Shown here: piece by piece, positions 26,706 through 36,677 of the stretch
Layout of the letters: every line of letters begins with the position of its first letter
Position numbering within the stretch: the first letter of the stretch is position 1
NCBI GenBank assembly: GCA_016707445.1
Contig: JADJHR010000001.1
Span: 496,001 to 560,000 of the forward strand
Length of the DNA: 64,000 bases
Origin: Rubrivivax sp.
GTDB taxonomy: Bacteria; Pseudomonadota; Gammaproteobacteria; Burkholderiales; Burkholderiaceae_C
Direction: 5' to 3'
Notes under the pieces: generated by a model
What the model saw: only the letters and a program-made list of their open reading frames with translations
Told to the model about the DNA's origin: nothing
The model's database searches: none
Translations under genes and position numbers: made by a program

Positions 26706-27356
26706 TCAGGCCGCTGCCGGCGGTTGCCGCCTGGCCTTCCAGGCACCGTACAGCACGACCAGGCCCGGCAGCAGGATCATCGCCCAGATGATCTTCGACA
26801 GGTTCGTCTGCACCCAGGGCACGTTGCCGAACAGATAGCCGGCGGTGACCACGCTGCCCACCCACAGCACGCCCCCGGTCACGTCGTACAGGCTGAACTT
26901 GCGGCGCGACATCTCGGCCACGCCGGCAACAAACGGCGCGAAGGTACGCACAAAGGGCATGAAGCGGCCGGCCACCAAGGTGATGCCGCCGTACTTTTCG
27001 AAGAAGGCATGCGTTTGGTCGAAAGCGCGGCGGTTGAACCAGCGCGACTGCTCCCACTGGAACGCACGCTGGCCGACCCGGCGGCCGATGGCGTAGTTGG
27101 ACTGGTTGCCCAGCACCGCAGCGGTGGTCAGCAGGACATAGGTCAGCGGCAGGTTCATCAGCCCCAGCCCGCACAGCGCGCCCACCACGAACAGCAAGGA
27201 ATCGCCGGGCAGGAAGGGCATCACGACGACGCCGGTCTCGACGAAGATGATCAGGAACAGCAGCGCATACACCCAGGCGCCGTAGCCCAGCACGAACTCG
27301 CGCAGGTGCACGTCCACGTGCAGGATGAAGTCGATCAGCCACAGCAGCAGGTCCAT
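26706..27356 (-). CDS. DedA family membrane protein
   Basis: 216 residues from MDLLLWLIDFILHVDVHLRE. DedA/SNARE-associated (VTT) hallmarks: FVETGVVVMPFLPGDSLLFV, a re-entrant-loop region followed by NYAIGRRVGQRAF, and VAGRFMPFVRTFAPFVAGVA with the conserved Arg-x-x-Pro. The family is implicated in undecaprenyl-phosphate/phospholipid flipping and membrane homeostasis. Divergent from mutL, with a 50-base gap. Confidence 0.94.
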   Translation of the reverse strand: MDLLLWLIDFILHVDVHLREFVLGYGAWVYALLFLIIFVETGVVVMPFLPGDSLLFVVGALCGLGLMNLPLTYVLLTTAAVLGNQSNYAIGRRVGQRAFQWEQSRWFNRRAFDQTHAFFEKYGGITLVAGRFMPFVRTFAPFVAGVAEMSRRKFSLYDVTGGVLWVGSVVTAGYLFGNVPWVQTNLSKIIWAMILLPGLVVLYGAWKARRQPPAAA

Positions 27357-27392
27357 GCGGCCGATTATCGGCAGGGGTCGGGGGCCGGCTCC

Positions 27393-27398
27393 TAGAAT
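27393..27398 (+). promoter_or_regulatory. Candidate -10 box for mutL, implying a leaderless transcript
   Basis: TAGAAT ends 8 bases before the mutL ATG at 27407. A transcript starting 6-8 bases after this hexamer would begin at or next to the initiation codon. No Shine-Dalgarno sequence precedes the ATG, which fits. The -35 position (about 27370-27375) is poor, so this is tentative. Confidence 0.3.
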
Positions 27399-27406
27399 GC
27401 CCCGCA

Positions 27407-29239
27407 ATGAATGCCGTGAATCCGCGAATTGAGGCTGCACCACGCCGCCCGATCCGCGAACTGCCCGACGAACTGATCAGCCAGATCGCCGCCGGCGAGG
27501 TGGTCGAGCGCCCGGCCTCGGTGGTGCGCGAACTGGTCGACAACGCGCTCGACGCGGGTGCGCAGCAGATCACGGTGCGCATGACCGCCGGCGGCGTGCG
27601 CAGCACCGTGGTCGAGGACGACGGCCTGGGCATTGCACCCGACGAACTGACCCTGGCGCTGCGCCGTCACGCCACCAGCAAGATCGCCAGCCTGTCCGAG
27701 CTGGAATCGGTGGCTACCATGGGTTTTCGCGGCGAAGCGCTGGCCGCGATCGCGTCGGTGGCCGATGTCACGATCACCAGCCGCACGGCTGGCGCCAGCC
27801 ACGCCATGCGCCTGGACGCACGCGGTGGCGAGCTGCAGCCGGCGGCACGCGCGCAAGGTACGACGGTCGAGGTGCGTGAGCTGTTCTTCAACACGCCCGC
27901 GCGGCGCAAGTTCCTGAAGACCGACGCCACCGAACTGGCGCATGCGCTGGACGCGGTGCGCCGCCATGCCCTGGCCCGGCCCGATGTCGGTTTTGCGGTC
28001 TGGCACGAAGGGCGTCTGGTGGTGCAATGGCGTGCGGTGCAGCAGGCGCTGCTCGACGACGCCGCCACGCAGCGCCTGGGCGACGTGCTGGGCGCTGACT
28101 TCATGGCCGCCAGCCGCACGCTGGCGGTGCAACGCGGCCCGTTGGCCATCAGCGGCCGCGTCGGCCTGCCCGAGGCGGCACGCAGCCGCGCAGACCAGCA
28201 GTACCTGTTCGTCAACGGCCGCTTCGTGCGTGACCGCCTGGTCGCGCATGCGGTGCGCAGCGCCTACGACGACCAGCTGCACGGCGGTCGGCAGCCGGCC
28301 TACGCGCTGTTTCTGCAGATATCGCCTGAGCTGGTCGACGTCAACGTGCACCCGACCAAGATCGAAGTTCGCTTTCGTGATGGCCGCGCCGTGCATGGTA
28401 TGGTGCAGTCGGCGGTGCACGAGGCGCTGGCGATCACGCGTGCGATGCAGCCTGCGGCTGAGCCGGCCGCCAACAGCCTCGCTGTGGCCGCAGCACCGGC
28501 CTGGCAGGCACCGCTGGGACTGGTACCGATGCAGGCGCATGAGCCCGCGCCTGCCTGGTCGCGCCCGGCGCCTGCGGGCGGCGCGGCGGGCCTGGCGCAA
28601 TGGGCCGCGTTGCGGCCGCCCGCGTCAGCCCAGCAGCCACCCGATCCCGGCGCCTGGCCGCTGGGGCGCGCCATCGCGCAGATCGCCGGCGTCTACGTGC
28701 TGGCCGAAAACGACCAGGGTCTGGTCATCGTCGACATGCACGCTGCGCACGAACGCATCGTCTACGAACGCCTGAAGGCGGCGCAGCAGGGCACGCCGCG
28801 CATGCCCGCGCAGCCGCTGCTGCTGCCGCTGAGTTTTGCCGCCACTGCGGCCGAGATCGCCACTGCAGAAAGTGAGCAGCAGACCCTGCTCGACCTCGGC
28901 CTGGATGTGGCACCGCTGTCGGCGGCCACGCTGGCGGTGCGCAGTCGCCCGGCCGCGCTGCCCGATGCCGACCTGGCCGAGCTGACGCGCTCGGTGCTGG
29001 CCGAACTGCAGGCGGTGGGGTCCAGCCGCGTGGTGCAGCGTTCACGCGATGAACTGCTGGCCACCATGGCCTGCCACGGCGCCGTGCGGGCCAACCGGCG
29101 GCTGACGATCGAAGAGATGAACGCGCTGCTGCGCGACATGGAAGCCACCGAGCGTGCCGACCAGTGCAATCACGGCCGGCCCACCTGGCGCCAGGTGACG
29201 ATGAAGGAACTGGACGCCCTGTTCCTGCGCGGTCGCTGA
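27407..29239 (+). CDS. mutL: DNA mismatch repair protein MutL
   Basis: 610 residues. The GHKL ATPase domain is complete: ELISQIAAGEVVERPASVV, ELVDNALDAGA, EDDGLGI and the GFRGEALAAIASV lid. A Pro/Ala-rich linker (about residues 345-420) leads to the C-terminal dimerisation domain, which retains the endonuclease metal motif D-x-H-A-x2-E-x4-E (DMHAAHERIVYE), followed by MACHGAVRANRRLTIEEMNA and CNHGRPTWRQVTM. It coordinates MutS recognition with strand nicking. The molybdo-enzyme genes follow after 20 bases. Confidence 0.97.
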   Translation: MNAVNPRIEAAPRRPIRELPDELISQIAAGEVVERPASVVRELVDNALDAGAQQITVRMTAGGVRSTVVEDDGLGIAPDELTLALRRHATSKIASLSELESVATMGFRGEALAAIASVADVTITSRTAGASHAMRLDARGGELQPAARAQGTTVEVRELFFNTPARRKFLKTDATELAHALDAVRRHALARPDVGFAVWHEGRLVVQWRAVQQALLDDAATQRLGDVLGADFMAASRTLAVQRGPLAISGRVGLPEAARSRADQQYLFVNGRFVRDRLVAHAVRSAYDDQLHGGRQPAYALFLQISPELVDVNVHPTKIEVRFRDGRAVHGMVQSAVHEALAITRAMQPAAEPAANSLAVAAAPAWQAPLGLVPMQAHEPAPAWSRPAPAGGAAGLAQWAALRPPASAQQPPDPGAWPLGRAIAQIAGVYVLAENDQGLVIVDMHAAHERIVYERLKAAQQGTPRMPAQPLLLPLSFAATAAEIATAESEQQTLLDLGLDVAPLSAATLAVRSRPAALPDADLAELTRSVLAELQAVGSSRVVQRSRDELLATMACHGAVRANRRLTIEEMNALLRDMEATERADQCNHGRPTWRQVTMKELDALFLRGR

Positions 29240-29259
29240 ACAACCCCCAAGGACCCGTC

Positions 29260-29735
<476 letters not shown>

Positions 29736-29739
<4 letters not shown>

Positions 29740-32080
29740 GCGCCGACAGCGTGGCCGGCCGCTACGGCAGCGGGCAGGCCGTCCGCCGCATCGAAGACCC
29801 GGCATTGGTGCAGGGCCTGGGCCGCTACACCGACGACGTGAGCCTGCCGGACCAGTTGTACCTGGCTTTCGTTCGCAGCAGCGTGGCGCATGGCCAGATC
29901 GTCGGCATCGACCTCGACGACGCGCGCGCAACGCCCGGTGTGGTGGCGGTCTACACCGGCGCTGACCGGTGGCCGCCGGCGTCAAGCCGATCCCCACTGC
30001 ACCCGCCTTCAAGCGCCCCGACGGTCAGCCTATGGCGGCACCGCCCAAGCTGCCGCTGGCGCATCAACGTGTGCGTTATGTCGGTGAACCGGTGGTGGCG
30101 ATCGTGGCCTCATCGCGCCAGGCCGCCAAGGCCGCGGCCGACCTCGTCATCGTTGAAACCGAAGACCTGCCGGTCAACGTCGATCCGATGCGCGCGCTGC
30201 AACCCGGCGCGCCAGTGCTGTGGGAAGGTGCGCCCGACAACATCAGCGCCGAGATGTGCCATGGCGATGCGGCGGCGACCGAGGCCGCCTTTGCAAGCGC
30301 CGCGCACCGCGTCTCGCTGGATCTGGTCAACCAGCGTGTGGCGCCGTCACCGATGGAGCCGCGCAGCGTGCTGGCCTACGTCGACGGCGGGCGGCTGACG
30401 GTGCGCCTGTCCAGCCAGATGCCGACCGGCGTTCGCGGCAGCCTGGTCGATGCGATCCCCGGGTTGAGCGTCGACACGGTTCGCGTGCTGGTGGGCGATG
30501 TGGGTGGCGGCTTCGGCATGAAGACCGGCATCTACCCCGAGGACATCGCGGTCGCCTGGTGCGCGCTGCAGCTGCAGCGGCCGGTCAAATGGCAGGCCGA
30601 GCGGCTGGAGGACTTCTTGTCGGCCGTGCATGGCCGCGACGTGCTCAGCCGGGCCGAGCTGGCGCTCGATGCCCAGGGCCGCGTGCTGGCGATGCGGGTG
30701 CACTCGGTGGCCAATTGCGGCGCCTATCCGTCGACCACGTCGGCGGCGATCCAGCTGCTGATCGGGCCCTGGGTGGCGACCAGCATCTACGACATCGCGG
30801 TGATCGACTTTCGCTTCACCGCGGTGCTGACCCACTGCGCGCCCACCGGCGCCTACCGCGGCGCCGGCCGGCCCGAGGCGATCTACATCACCGAGCGGCT
30901 GATGGACGCCGCCGCTCGCGAGCTCAGGCTCGACGGCGCCGAGCTGCGCCGGCGCAACATGATCCGCCCCGAACAGATGCCCTACCGCAACCCGATGGGG
31001 CAGGTCTACGACAGCGGTCGTTTCGAATCGATCATGGACCAGGGCCTGGCCTTGGCGGACTGGGCCGGCTTTGACAAGCGCAAGGCCGACAGCGCGCAGC
31101 GCGGCAAGTTGCGTGGCCGTGGCATCGCGACCTTTCTCGAATGGACCGGTGGCAACGTGTTCGAAGAACGAGTCACTGTCGACGTCACGCCCGACGGCTT
31201 CATCGAGATCGGTTCGGCCACCCAGGCCATGGGCCAGGGCATCGCCACCAGCTATGCGCAGCTGGCGGTCGACGTGTTCGACGTGCCGATCGAGCGTGTG
31301 CGCATCGTGCAAGGCGACACCGATCGGCTGAACGGTTTCGGCAGTGCCGGCAGCCGATCGCTGTTCACCGGCGGCAGTGCGGTGCGTGTGGCGGCCCAGC
31401 GCACGGTCGACAAGGGCAGGGAACTGGCCGCGCAGGCGCTGGAAGCACCACTGGCCGACGTCGAGTACCGCGCCGGCCGCTTCAACGTGGCCGGCACCGA
31501 CCTCGGCGTCGAGCTTGCAACGCTGGCGGGTCAGCAGCCCGAGCAGCGCATCTTCGTCGACAGCACGTCCAGCGTCGGCGGCCCCACCTGGCCCAACGGC
31601 TGCCATGTCTGCGAGGTCGAGATCGACCCCGAAACCGGCGCTGTGCAGATCGTGGCCTACGCCTCGGTGAACGACATCGGCCGCGTCGTCAGCCCGGCCA
31701 TCGTGCGCGGTCAGATCGACGGCGGTGCGGTGCAGGGCATCGGCCAGGCGCTGTGCGAACGCATCACCTACGACCCGGACACCGGCCAGCTGCTGTCGGC
31801 CAGCTTCATGGACTACGCCATGCCGCATGCCGATGGGTTTCGGGCCTTCAAGACGCGTTTCGACACCTCGATCCCGTGCCTCAACAACACCATGGGCGTC
31901 AAGGGCGTGGGAGAGCTGGGCACCATCGGCGCCACGCCGGCGGTGGTCAACGCCGTGGTCGATGCGCTGGCCTCGGCCGGCCTGGGCCGCAATGCCGAAC
32001 GCGTGCAGATGCCGTTGACCAGCGAGGTGGTCTGGCGCGCGCTGAAGGGTGATTTCGGGCCATCGGTGTGGCCCGCGTGA
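29736..32080 (+). pseudogene. Molybdopterin-binding large subunit (aldehyde oxidase/CoxL type), interrupted by a -1 frameshift
   Basis: Starts MSADSVAGRYGSGQAVRRIE inside the small-subunit stop. The first frame runs through LVQGLGRYTDDVSLPDQLYL to VVAVYTGAD, then degenerates; the other frame picks up at VAAGVKPIPTAPAFKRPDGQ and stays open to 32080. One base is missing at about 29965-29967 in GACCGGTGG. Repaired length is 781 residues, normal for the family. Family blocks: VGDVGGGFGMKTGIYPED, the AYRGAGRPEA loop typical of form II enzymes rather than CODH's AYRCSFR, and the catalytic Glu in KGVGELGTIGATPA. Either a base-call error or a fresh loss. Confidence 0.9.
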
Positions 32081-32104
32081 TTTGAAGCGAAACGCGGCCG
32101 GCGT

Positions 32105-32680
32105 CTATTCGATCGCCCACTTCGAGGTCTCGTTGCTGCCCTTGTAGTGCAGGTAGCTCGAGCGTCTGCGCAGGCCGAAGTCGTCACAGATCGGCCACTC
32201 GTTGCGCGCGAGGTTGTCGGCTTCGATTTCGGCGATGCCACCGGATCCGCTGGCAAACAAGGTGGCGTAGGTCGGCATTTCGCCGATGTGCTGCGCGGCG
32301 TGACCCAGCTCGTGGATCAGCACGATCTCTGGCGGCAAGGGTGACAGCTTGGCCGCGGTCTTCGTGGTCGTGAGATCCTTTCCCATGAACTTCCTCGTCG
32401 TACTGACCTGGGTGGCGTCGACGAGGATCGGAAACTCGACCTTCTCGTCCCAGACCAGCTTTGAAGTGGTCTCGCTGCCGGTGGCGCCACGAAAGGCAGA
32501 TTCCTGACCCACCGACGGGCCGATCACCACTTCAATGACATGCAGGCTGCTTTCGACGAGCTTGATGATCTCCGCCGCCCGCTTCGACTTCGCGATCAGG
32601 ACGGCGCGCGCCCGCTGATACGACGCGTTGGGATCGTCGTTGCTGGTGAAGGCATAGATCGTGTCGACGAACTTCAGCAT
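32105..32680 (-). CDS. Zinc-metalloprotease-like protein (HELGH), unknown family
   Basis: 191 residues from MLKFVDTIYAFTSNDDPNAS, chosen because GGAGAG lies 9 bases upstream; the frame is open to 32782. The only strong motif is IVLIHELGHAAQHIGE, a zincin HExxH with a further His four residues on, plus an acidic stretch after it (GIAEIEADNLARNEWP) that could give the third ligand. The layout resembles M91/NleD-like effector proteases, but similarity beyond the motif is not clear. No signal peptide. A lone gene between two catabolic loci. Confidence 0.65.
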   Translation of the reverse strand: MLKFVDTIYAFTSNDDPNASYQRARAVLIAKSKRAAEIIKLVESSLHVIEVVIGPSVGQESAFRGATGSETTSKLVWDEKVEFPILVDATQVSTTRKFMGKDLTTTKTAAKLSPLPPEIVLIHELGHAAQHIGEMPTYATLFASGSGGIAEIEADNLARNEWPICDDFGLRRRSSYLHYKGSNETSKWAIE

Positions 32681-32840
32681 GTCGGCTCTCCGGGCGCGGT
32701 GGTTGATCGCTGAATCGTCGTCGCCCGCATGGTCGCTGTCGAGTGGATTTGCCCGCATGCAATCCCGATCGGCACTATTCACGCAACCCAGGTCGGTGCC
32801 CGCGCCCGCCTGGTGGCAGCGAGCGATCAGGTGCGCCGCA

Positions 32841-35800
32841 TCAGCTCAGTTGTGCGGCCAGCAGTCTTGCCACATGCACCGCCTGGCGCTGCGTGCCGTC
32901 GGCGATCTGATGCCGGCAGCTGGTGCCGTCGGCGACGACGATGGCGTCGGGCTGCTGGCGGATGGCCGGCAGCAGCGTGGCCTCGGCCATCTGCATCGAG
33001 ATGTCGTGATGCCGCGCCTCGTAGCCGAAGCTGCCGGCCATGCCGCAGCATGAGCTTTCGATCAGCTGCGGCTTGGCGCCGGGGATCAGCTTGAGCACGT
33101 CCATGATCGCGCTGACCGCACCGAAGGCCTTCTGGTGGCAGTGCCCGTGCAGCAGCAGCGGCTTGTCGACCGGCTTGAACGCCAGATCGAATCGACCGGC
33201 CTTGTGCTCGCGCGCGATGAACTCCTCGAACAGCAGCGCGTGCTGTGCCACGGTCTGCGCCTTCTGACCCAGGCCCAGCACCAGCGCCTCGTCGCGCAAG
33301 GTCAACAGGCAGCTGGGCTCCAGCCCGACGATGGCGATGCCGGCCTGGGCAAAGGGCAGCAGCGCGTCGACCAGTTCCCCGGCCTTGGCGCGGGCCTGCT
33401 CGACCATGCCGCCGGCCAGGTAGGTGCGGCCGCAGCAGACATGGCCACCGGCCTTGGTCACGGTGTGCAGTGTGTAGCCCGCGGCCTTCAGCACGCGTGC
33501 TGCGGCGTGTGCGTTTTCGCCTTCGAAGCTGCCGTTGAAGGTGTCGACGAACAATACCGCGGCCTTGGGTGCGGCCGCCAGCGTTTGCGCGCGGCTGGCA
33601 AAGTTCGAAGGGTCGATCGTCTTCCAGAAGGTGTCGCTGCGCCAGCGCGGCAATGACCGCCGGGCCGACAGGCCCAGCCAGCGTTCGCCCAGCGTCTTGG
33701 CCAAAGGCAACTGCTCACGCAGGTTCATCAGCCAGGGCCAGCGGCTGGCCGCAGCGGCGTAGTCGGGCAGCCGCGCCACCAGGCGGTCGAGCAGGCTGTG
33801 GCCGTGGCGGCGCCGGTGTTGCGCGGTGCTCTCGATCTTCATGCGCGCCATGTCGACACCGGTCGGGCATTCACGCTTGCAGCCCTTGCAGCCGACACAC
33901 AGGTCCATCGCTTCGGCGACCGCGTCGCTGCCCAGTGCGTCGGGGCCCAGTTGGCCCGACAAGGCCAGTCGCAAGGTGTTGGCGCGGCCGCGCGTCAGGT
34001 GCTGTTCGTCGCGCGTGACGCGGTAGCTGGGGCACATGGTGCCGGCATCGAACTTGCGGCAATGGCCGTTGTTGTTGCACATCTCCACCGCCATCGCCAG
34101 GCCGCCGGTGCTGTCGCCACCGCTGCCCGGTGCGCTGGCGATCTCGGTGACCGCATCGACCTTGACGTTCCAGGCCGACCAGTCGAGCGCAGGCTGGATC
34201 ACGATGCGCTTGTAGGGCTGCGGCGCATCGGCCGGTGGAAAGCGGAACAAGGCGCCGTCGTCCATCTTCGGCGGATCGATGATCTTGCCCGGATTGAACA
34301 GACCGCGCGGGTCGAGCTCGGACTTGATCGCACGAAAGGCCTGGTTGATCGCCGGGCCGAACTGCCACTCGATCCATTCGCCGCGGCACAGGCCGTCGCC
34401 ATGCTCGCCACTGAACGCACCCTTGTACCGGCGCACCAGCGGCGCGGCCTCTTCGGCGATGGCGCGCATCTTGGTGGCGCCGTCGGTGCGCATGTCCAGG
34501 ATGGGCCGCACGTGCAGCGTGCCCACCGACGCATGCGCGTACCAGGTGCCGCGTGTGCCATGGCGCGCAAAGACCTCGGTCAGCGCGTCGGTGTAGTCGG
34601 CCAGGTGTTCGAGCGGCACCGCGCAGTCTTCGATGAAGCTGACCGGCTTGCCGTCGCCCTTCAGGCTCATCATGATGTTCAGCCCGGCCTTGCGCACCTC
34701 CCACAGCGCCTTCTGCGCTGCTTCATCGGGCATCGCGACCACGCGGCCGGGCTGGCTCAGCTCGCTTCCCAAATCACCCATCAGCTCGACCAGGCGTTGC
34801 AGCTGCTGCAGCAGTGCGCCGCGGTCATCGCCGGCAAACTCAACCAGCAGGATGGCCTCGGGCTGGCCGATCAGCGCGCCCTGCATCGTCGGCCTGAACG
34901 CCGGGTTGGCCAGTGCCAGCTCGACCATCGTGCGGTCGACCAGTTCCACCGCCGTGGGCATCAGCTTGACGATGTGCTGCGCACTGGCCATGGCGTCGCG
35001 AAAGCGCGCAAAGTTCACCACACCCAGCACCTTGGCGCGCGGCAGGGGGCTGAGTTTGAGCGTCAGGCTGCGCGTGAAGGCCAGCGTGCCTTCAGACCCC
35101 ACCAGCAGCTGCGCCAGGTTGACGCTGCCGTCCGCCGTATAAGGGCGTTCGCTTTGCGGGTGGAAGATGTCCAGGTTGTAGCCGGCCACGCGACGCAGCA
35201 GCTTGGGCCAGTGCGCCTCGATCTCGGCCCGGTGCTGCTCGGCCAGTGACCGCACGAAAGCCGCGATGTGCGCGGCGCGGCCCGTGGCTGCGTCGACCGG
35301 ACCGAAGCGCACCAACTCACCGTCGGCCAGCCAGGCTTGGGCGCCGACCACGTTGTGCACCATGTTGCCGTAGGCGATGCTGCGCGAGCCGCAGCTGTTG
35401 TTGCCCGCCATGCCGCCCAGCGTGGCCTGGGCACTGGTGGAGACATCGACCGGGAACCACAGGCCATGACCCTTGAGCTGCGCGTTCAGGTGGTCCAGCA
35501 CCAGACCGGGTTCGACGGTGGCACGCTGGCCCTCGACATCAAGGTCGAGCAGGCCGCGCAGGTGCTTGCTGCAATCGATCACCAGTGCGGCGCCGGTGGT
35601 CTGGCCGCACTGGCTGGTGCCGCCGCCGCGTGGCAGCACCGGCACCTTCAGCTCGGCTGCGACCGCCAGTGCGGTGGCCACGTCGGCGGGCGTGCGTGGC
35701 ACCAGCACACCCACCGGCATGATCTGGTAGATCGATGCGTCGGTGGCATAACGGCCCCGTGAAGCGGCATCGAACAGCAGCTCAGCCTGCGTCTCTTCAC

Positions 35801-35870
35801 GCAAACGGCGCGCCAGCTGCTGACACAGATCGTCGGGTGGCATTTGCGTGCCCGCCGCCCTTCGGGTCAT
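32841..35870 (-). CDS. FAD-linked D-2-hydroxyacid dehydrogenase with C-terminal Fe-S domains (YdiJ type)
   Basis: 1009 residues. N-terminal FAD_binding_4 domain (VLVPRTPADVATALAVAAEL, LPRGGGTSQCGQTTGAALVI), FAD-oxidase C domain with GEHGDGLCRGEWIEWQFGPA, then Fe-S modules (CNNNGHCRKFDAGTMCPSYR; LCVGCKGCKRECPTGVDMAR) and a CCG domain (SSCCGMAGSFGYEARHHDIS). This single-chain GlcD+GlcF arrangement oxidises D-2-hydroxyacids such as D-2-hydroxyglutarate or D-lactate into the electron-transfer chain. The start codon overlaps the GntR stop (ATGA), so it is co-translated with that regulator. Confidence 0.93.
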   Translation of the reverse strand: MTRRAAGTQMPPDDLCQQLARRLREETQAELLFDAASRGRYATDASIYQIMPVGVLVPRTPADVATALAVAAELKVPVLPRGGGTSQCGQTTGAALVIDCSKHLRGLLDLDVEGQRATVEPGLVLDHLNAQLKGHGLWFPVDVSTSAQATLGGMAGNNSCGSRSIAYGNMVHNVVGAQAWLADGELVRFGPVDAATGRAAHIAAFVRSLAEQHRAEIEAHWPKLLRRVAGYNLDIFHPQSERPYTADGSVNLAQLLVGSEGTLAFTRSLTLKLSPLPRAKVLGVVNFARFRDAMASAQHIVKLMPTAVELVDRTMVELALANPAFRPTMQGALIGQPEAILLVEFAGDDRGALLQQLQRLVELMGDLGSELSQPGRVVAMPDEAAQKALWEVRKAGLNIMMSLKGDGKPVSFIEDCAVPLEHLADYTDALTEVFARHGTRGTWYAHASVGTLHVRPILDMRTDGATKMRAIAEEAAPLVRRYKGAFSGEHGDGLCRGEWIEWQFGPAINQAFRAIKSELDPRGLFNPGKIIDPPKMDDGALFRFPPADAPQPYKRIVIQPALDWSAWNVKVDAVTEIASAPGSGGDSTGGLAMAVEMCNNNGHCRKFDAGTMCPSYRVTRDEQHLTRGRANTLRLALSGQLGPDALGSDAVAEAMDLCVGCKGCKRECPTGVDMARMKIESTAQHRRRHGHSLLDRLVARLPDYAAAASRWPWLMNLREQLPLAKTLGERWLGLSARRSLPRWRSDTFWKTIDPSNFASRAQTLAAAPKAAVLFVDTFNGSFEGENAHAAARVLKAAGYTLHTVTKAGGHVCCGRTYLAGGMVEQARAKAGELVDALLPFAQAGIAIVGLEPSCLLTLRDEALVLGLGQKAQTVAQHALLFEEFIAREHKAGRFDLAFKPVDKPLLLHGHCHQKAFGAVSAIMDVLKLIPGAKPQLIESSCCGMAGSFGYEARHHDISMQMAEATLLPAIRQQPDAIVVADGTSCRHQIADGTQRQAVHVARLLAAQLS

Positions 35871-36562
35871 GGGGCGGACCCCTGCAGGCCGACGTAGGCA
35901 GTGCCGCTGTGCATCAGCTGCAAGACGGCGTCGCGCTTGTGCTGCAGGTGCTGCACCAGCACCTGGCGCAGCGCGGCGCCGTCGCGCGCGCTCAGCGCCT
36001 GCACCATCTGTTCGTGCTCGAGCACCGCGCGCTGCCACTTGGCCGCGTCCTGGTTGGTGCGAAAGCGCAGCGACTGCACGCGCGCGTTCATGGCCGTGAA
36101 GGTCTGCATCAGCACCGGGTTACCGGCCGCGGCATTGATGGCGGCATGAATCTGCGCGTTCAACCGGTAGTAGCCCGACAGGTCGCGCCGCGCATGGCAG
36201 GCGCGCATCTCGTAGTGCAGGGCCTGGATCTCGGCAATGCCGGCGTCGCTGGCGCGCGTGGCAGCCAGTTCACCCGACAGGCCTTCCAGTGCGGCCAGCA
36301 CCTCGAAGGCATGTTCCACATCAGCCGTCGTCAGCTTGACAGCCACCGCGCCACGGTTGGGCAGCAGGTCGACCAGGCCTTCGGCGGCCAGGCGTTTGAT
36401 GGCCTCGCGCAGCGGCGTGCGTGACACCTTCAGCAACTCGCACAGCTCACGCTCGTTGAGCTTGGCGCCGGGGGCGATGCGACCCTCGACCAGCAGGGTG
36501 CGCAGCCGCTGCGTGACCTGGTCGTGCAGGCCGCCGCGGGTGATGTCGATGATGTCGGCCAT
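35867..36562 (-). CDS. GntR family regulator, FadR/FCD subfamily
   Basis: 231 residues from MADIIDITRGGLHDQVTQRL; the upstream Met at 36586 lies inside a putative operator and is less likely. Winged helix at the N-terminus (ERELCELLKVSRTPLREAIK, LAAEGLVDLLPNRGAV), then an all-helical FCD ligand domain with metal-binding His (NAQIHAAINAAAGNP, VLEHEQMVQAL). It is placed between the dehydrogenase gene it is coupled to and the divergent transport operon, and probably represses both through the two palindromes in the gap. Ligand unknown, likely a small carboxylate. Confidence 0.94.
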   Translation of the reverse strand: MADIIDITRGGLHDQVTQRLRTLLVEGRIAPGAKLNERELCELLKVSRTPLREAIKRLAAEGLVDLLPNRGAVAVKLTTADVEHAFEVLAALEGLSGELAATRASDAGIAEIQALHYEMRACHARRDLSGYYRLNAQIHAAINAAAGNPVLMQTFTAMNARVQSLRFRTNQDAAKWQRAVLEHEQMVQALSARDGAALRQVLVQHLQHKRDAVLQLMHSGTAYVGLQGSAP

Positions 36563-36574
36563 GATCAATCGGCA

Positions 36575-36588
36575 TTTTGCATTCAAAA
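36575..36588. promoter_or_regulatory. Putative GntR operator 1
   Basis: TTTTG-CATT-CAAAA, a perfect 5-bp-arm palindrome 13 bases upstream of the regulator start, in the 115-base gap between the divergent genes. TTTTGCATTCAAA recurs in inverse orientation at 36643-36655, so this is probably one half of a two-site operator used for autorepression. Confidence 0.6.
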
Positions 36589-36641
36589 TCGAATGAGTCG
36601 GTCAGCAGGGAAATCCTCGTAATCCCTGATCGTGTTTCGTG

Positions 36642-36655
36642 CTTTGAATGCAAAA
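36642..36655. promoter_or_regulatory. Putative GntR operator 2
   Basis: CTTTG-AATG-CAAAA; its 13-base TTTGAATGCAAAA is the exact reverse complement of the first site. The centres are about 67 bases apart, a little over six helical turns. It lies 22 bases upstream of the aminotransferase ATG, placed to block that promoter. Confidence 0.6.
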
Positions 36656-36677
36656 ATTGCCAGCGAAAGGTCCATCC

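Noticed and set aside
30347..31828. Long minus-strand open frame over the molybdopterin subunit
   Set aside because: Shadow; the plus frame matches the xanthine dehydrogenase family throughout.
33798..35249. Long plus-strand open frame over the FAD/Fe-S dehydrogenase
   Set aside because: Shadow of a gene with intact FAD and Fe-S motifs.
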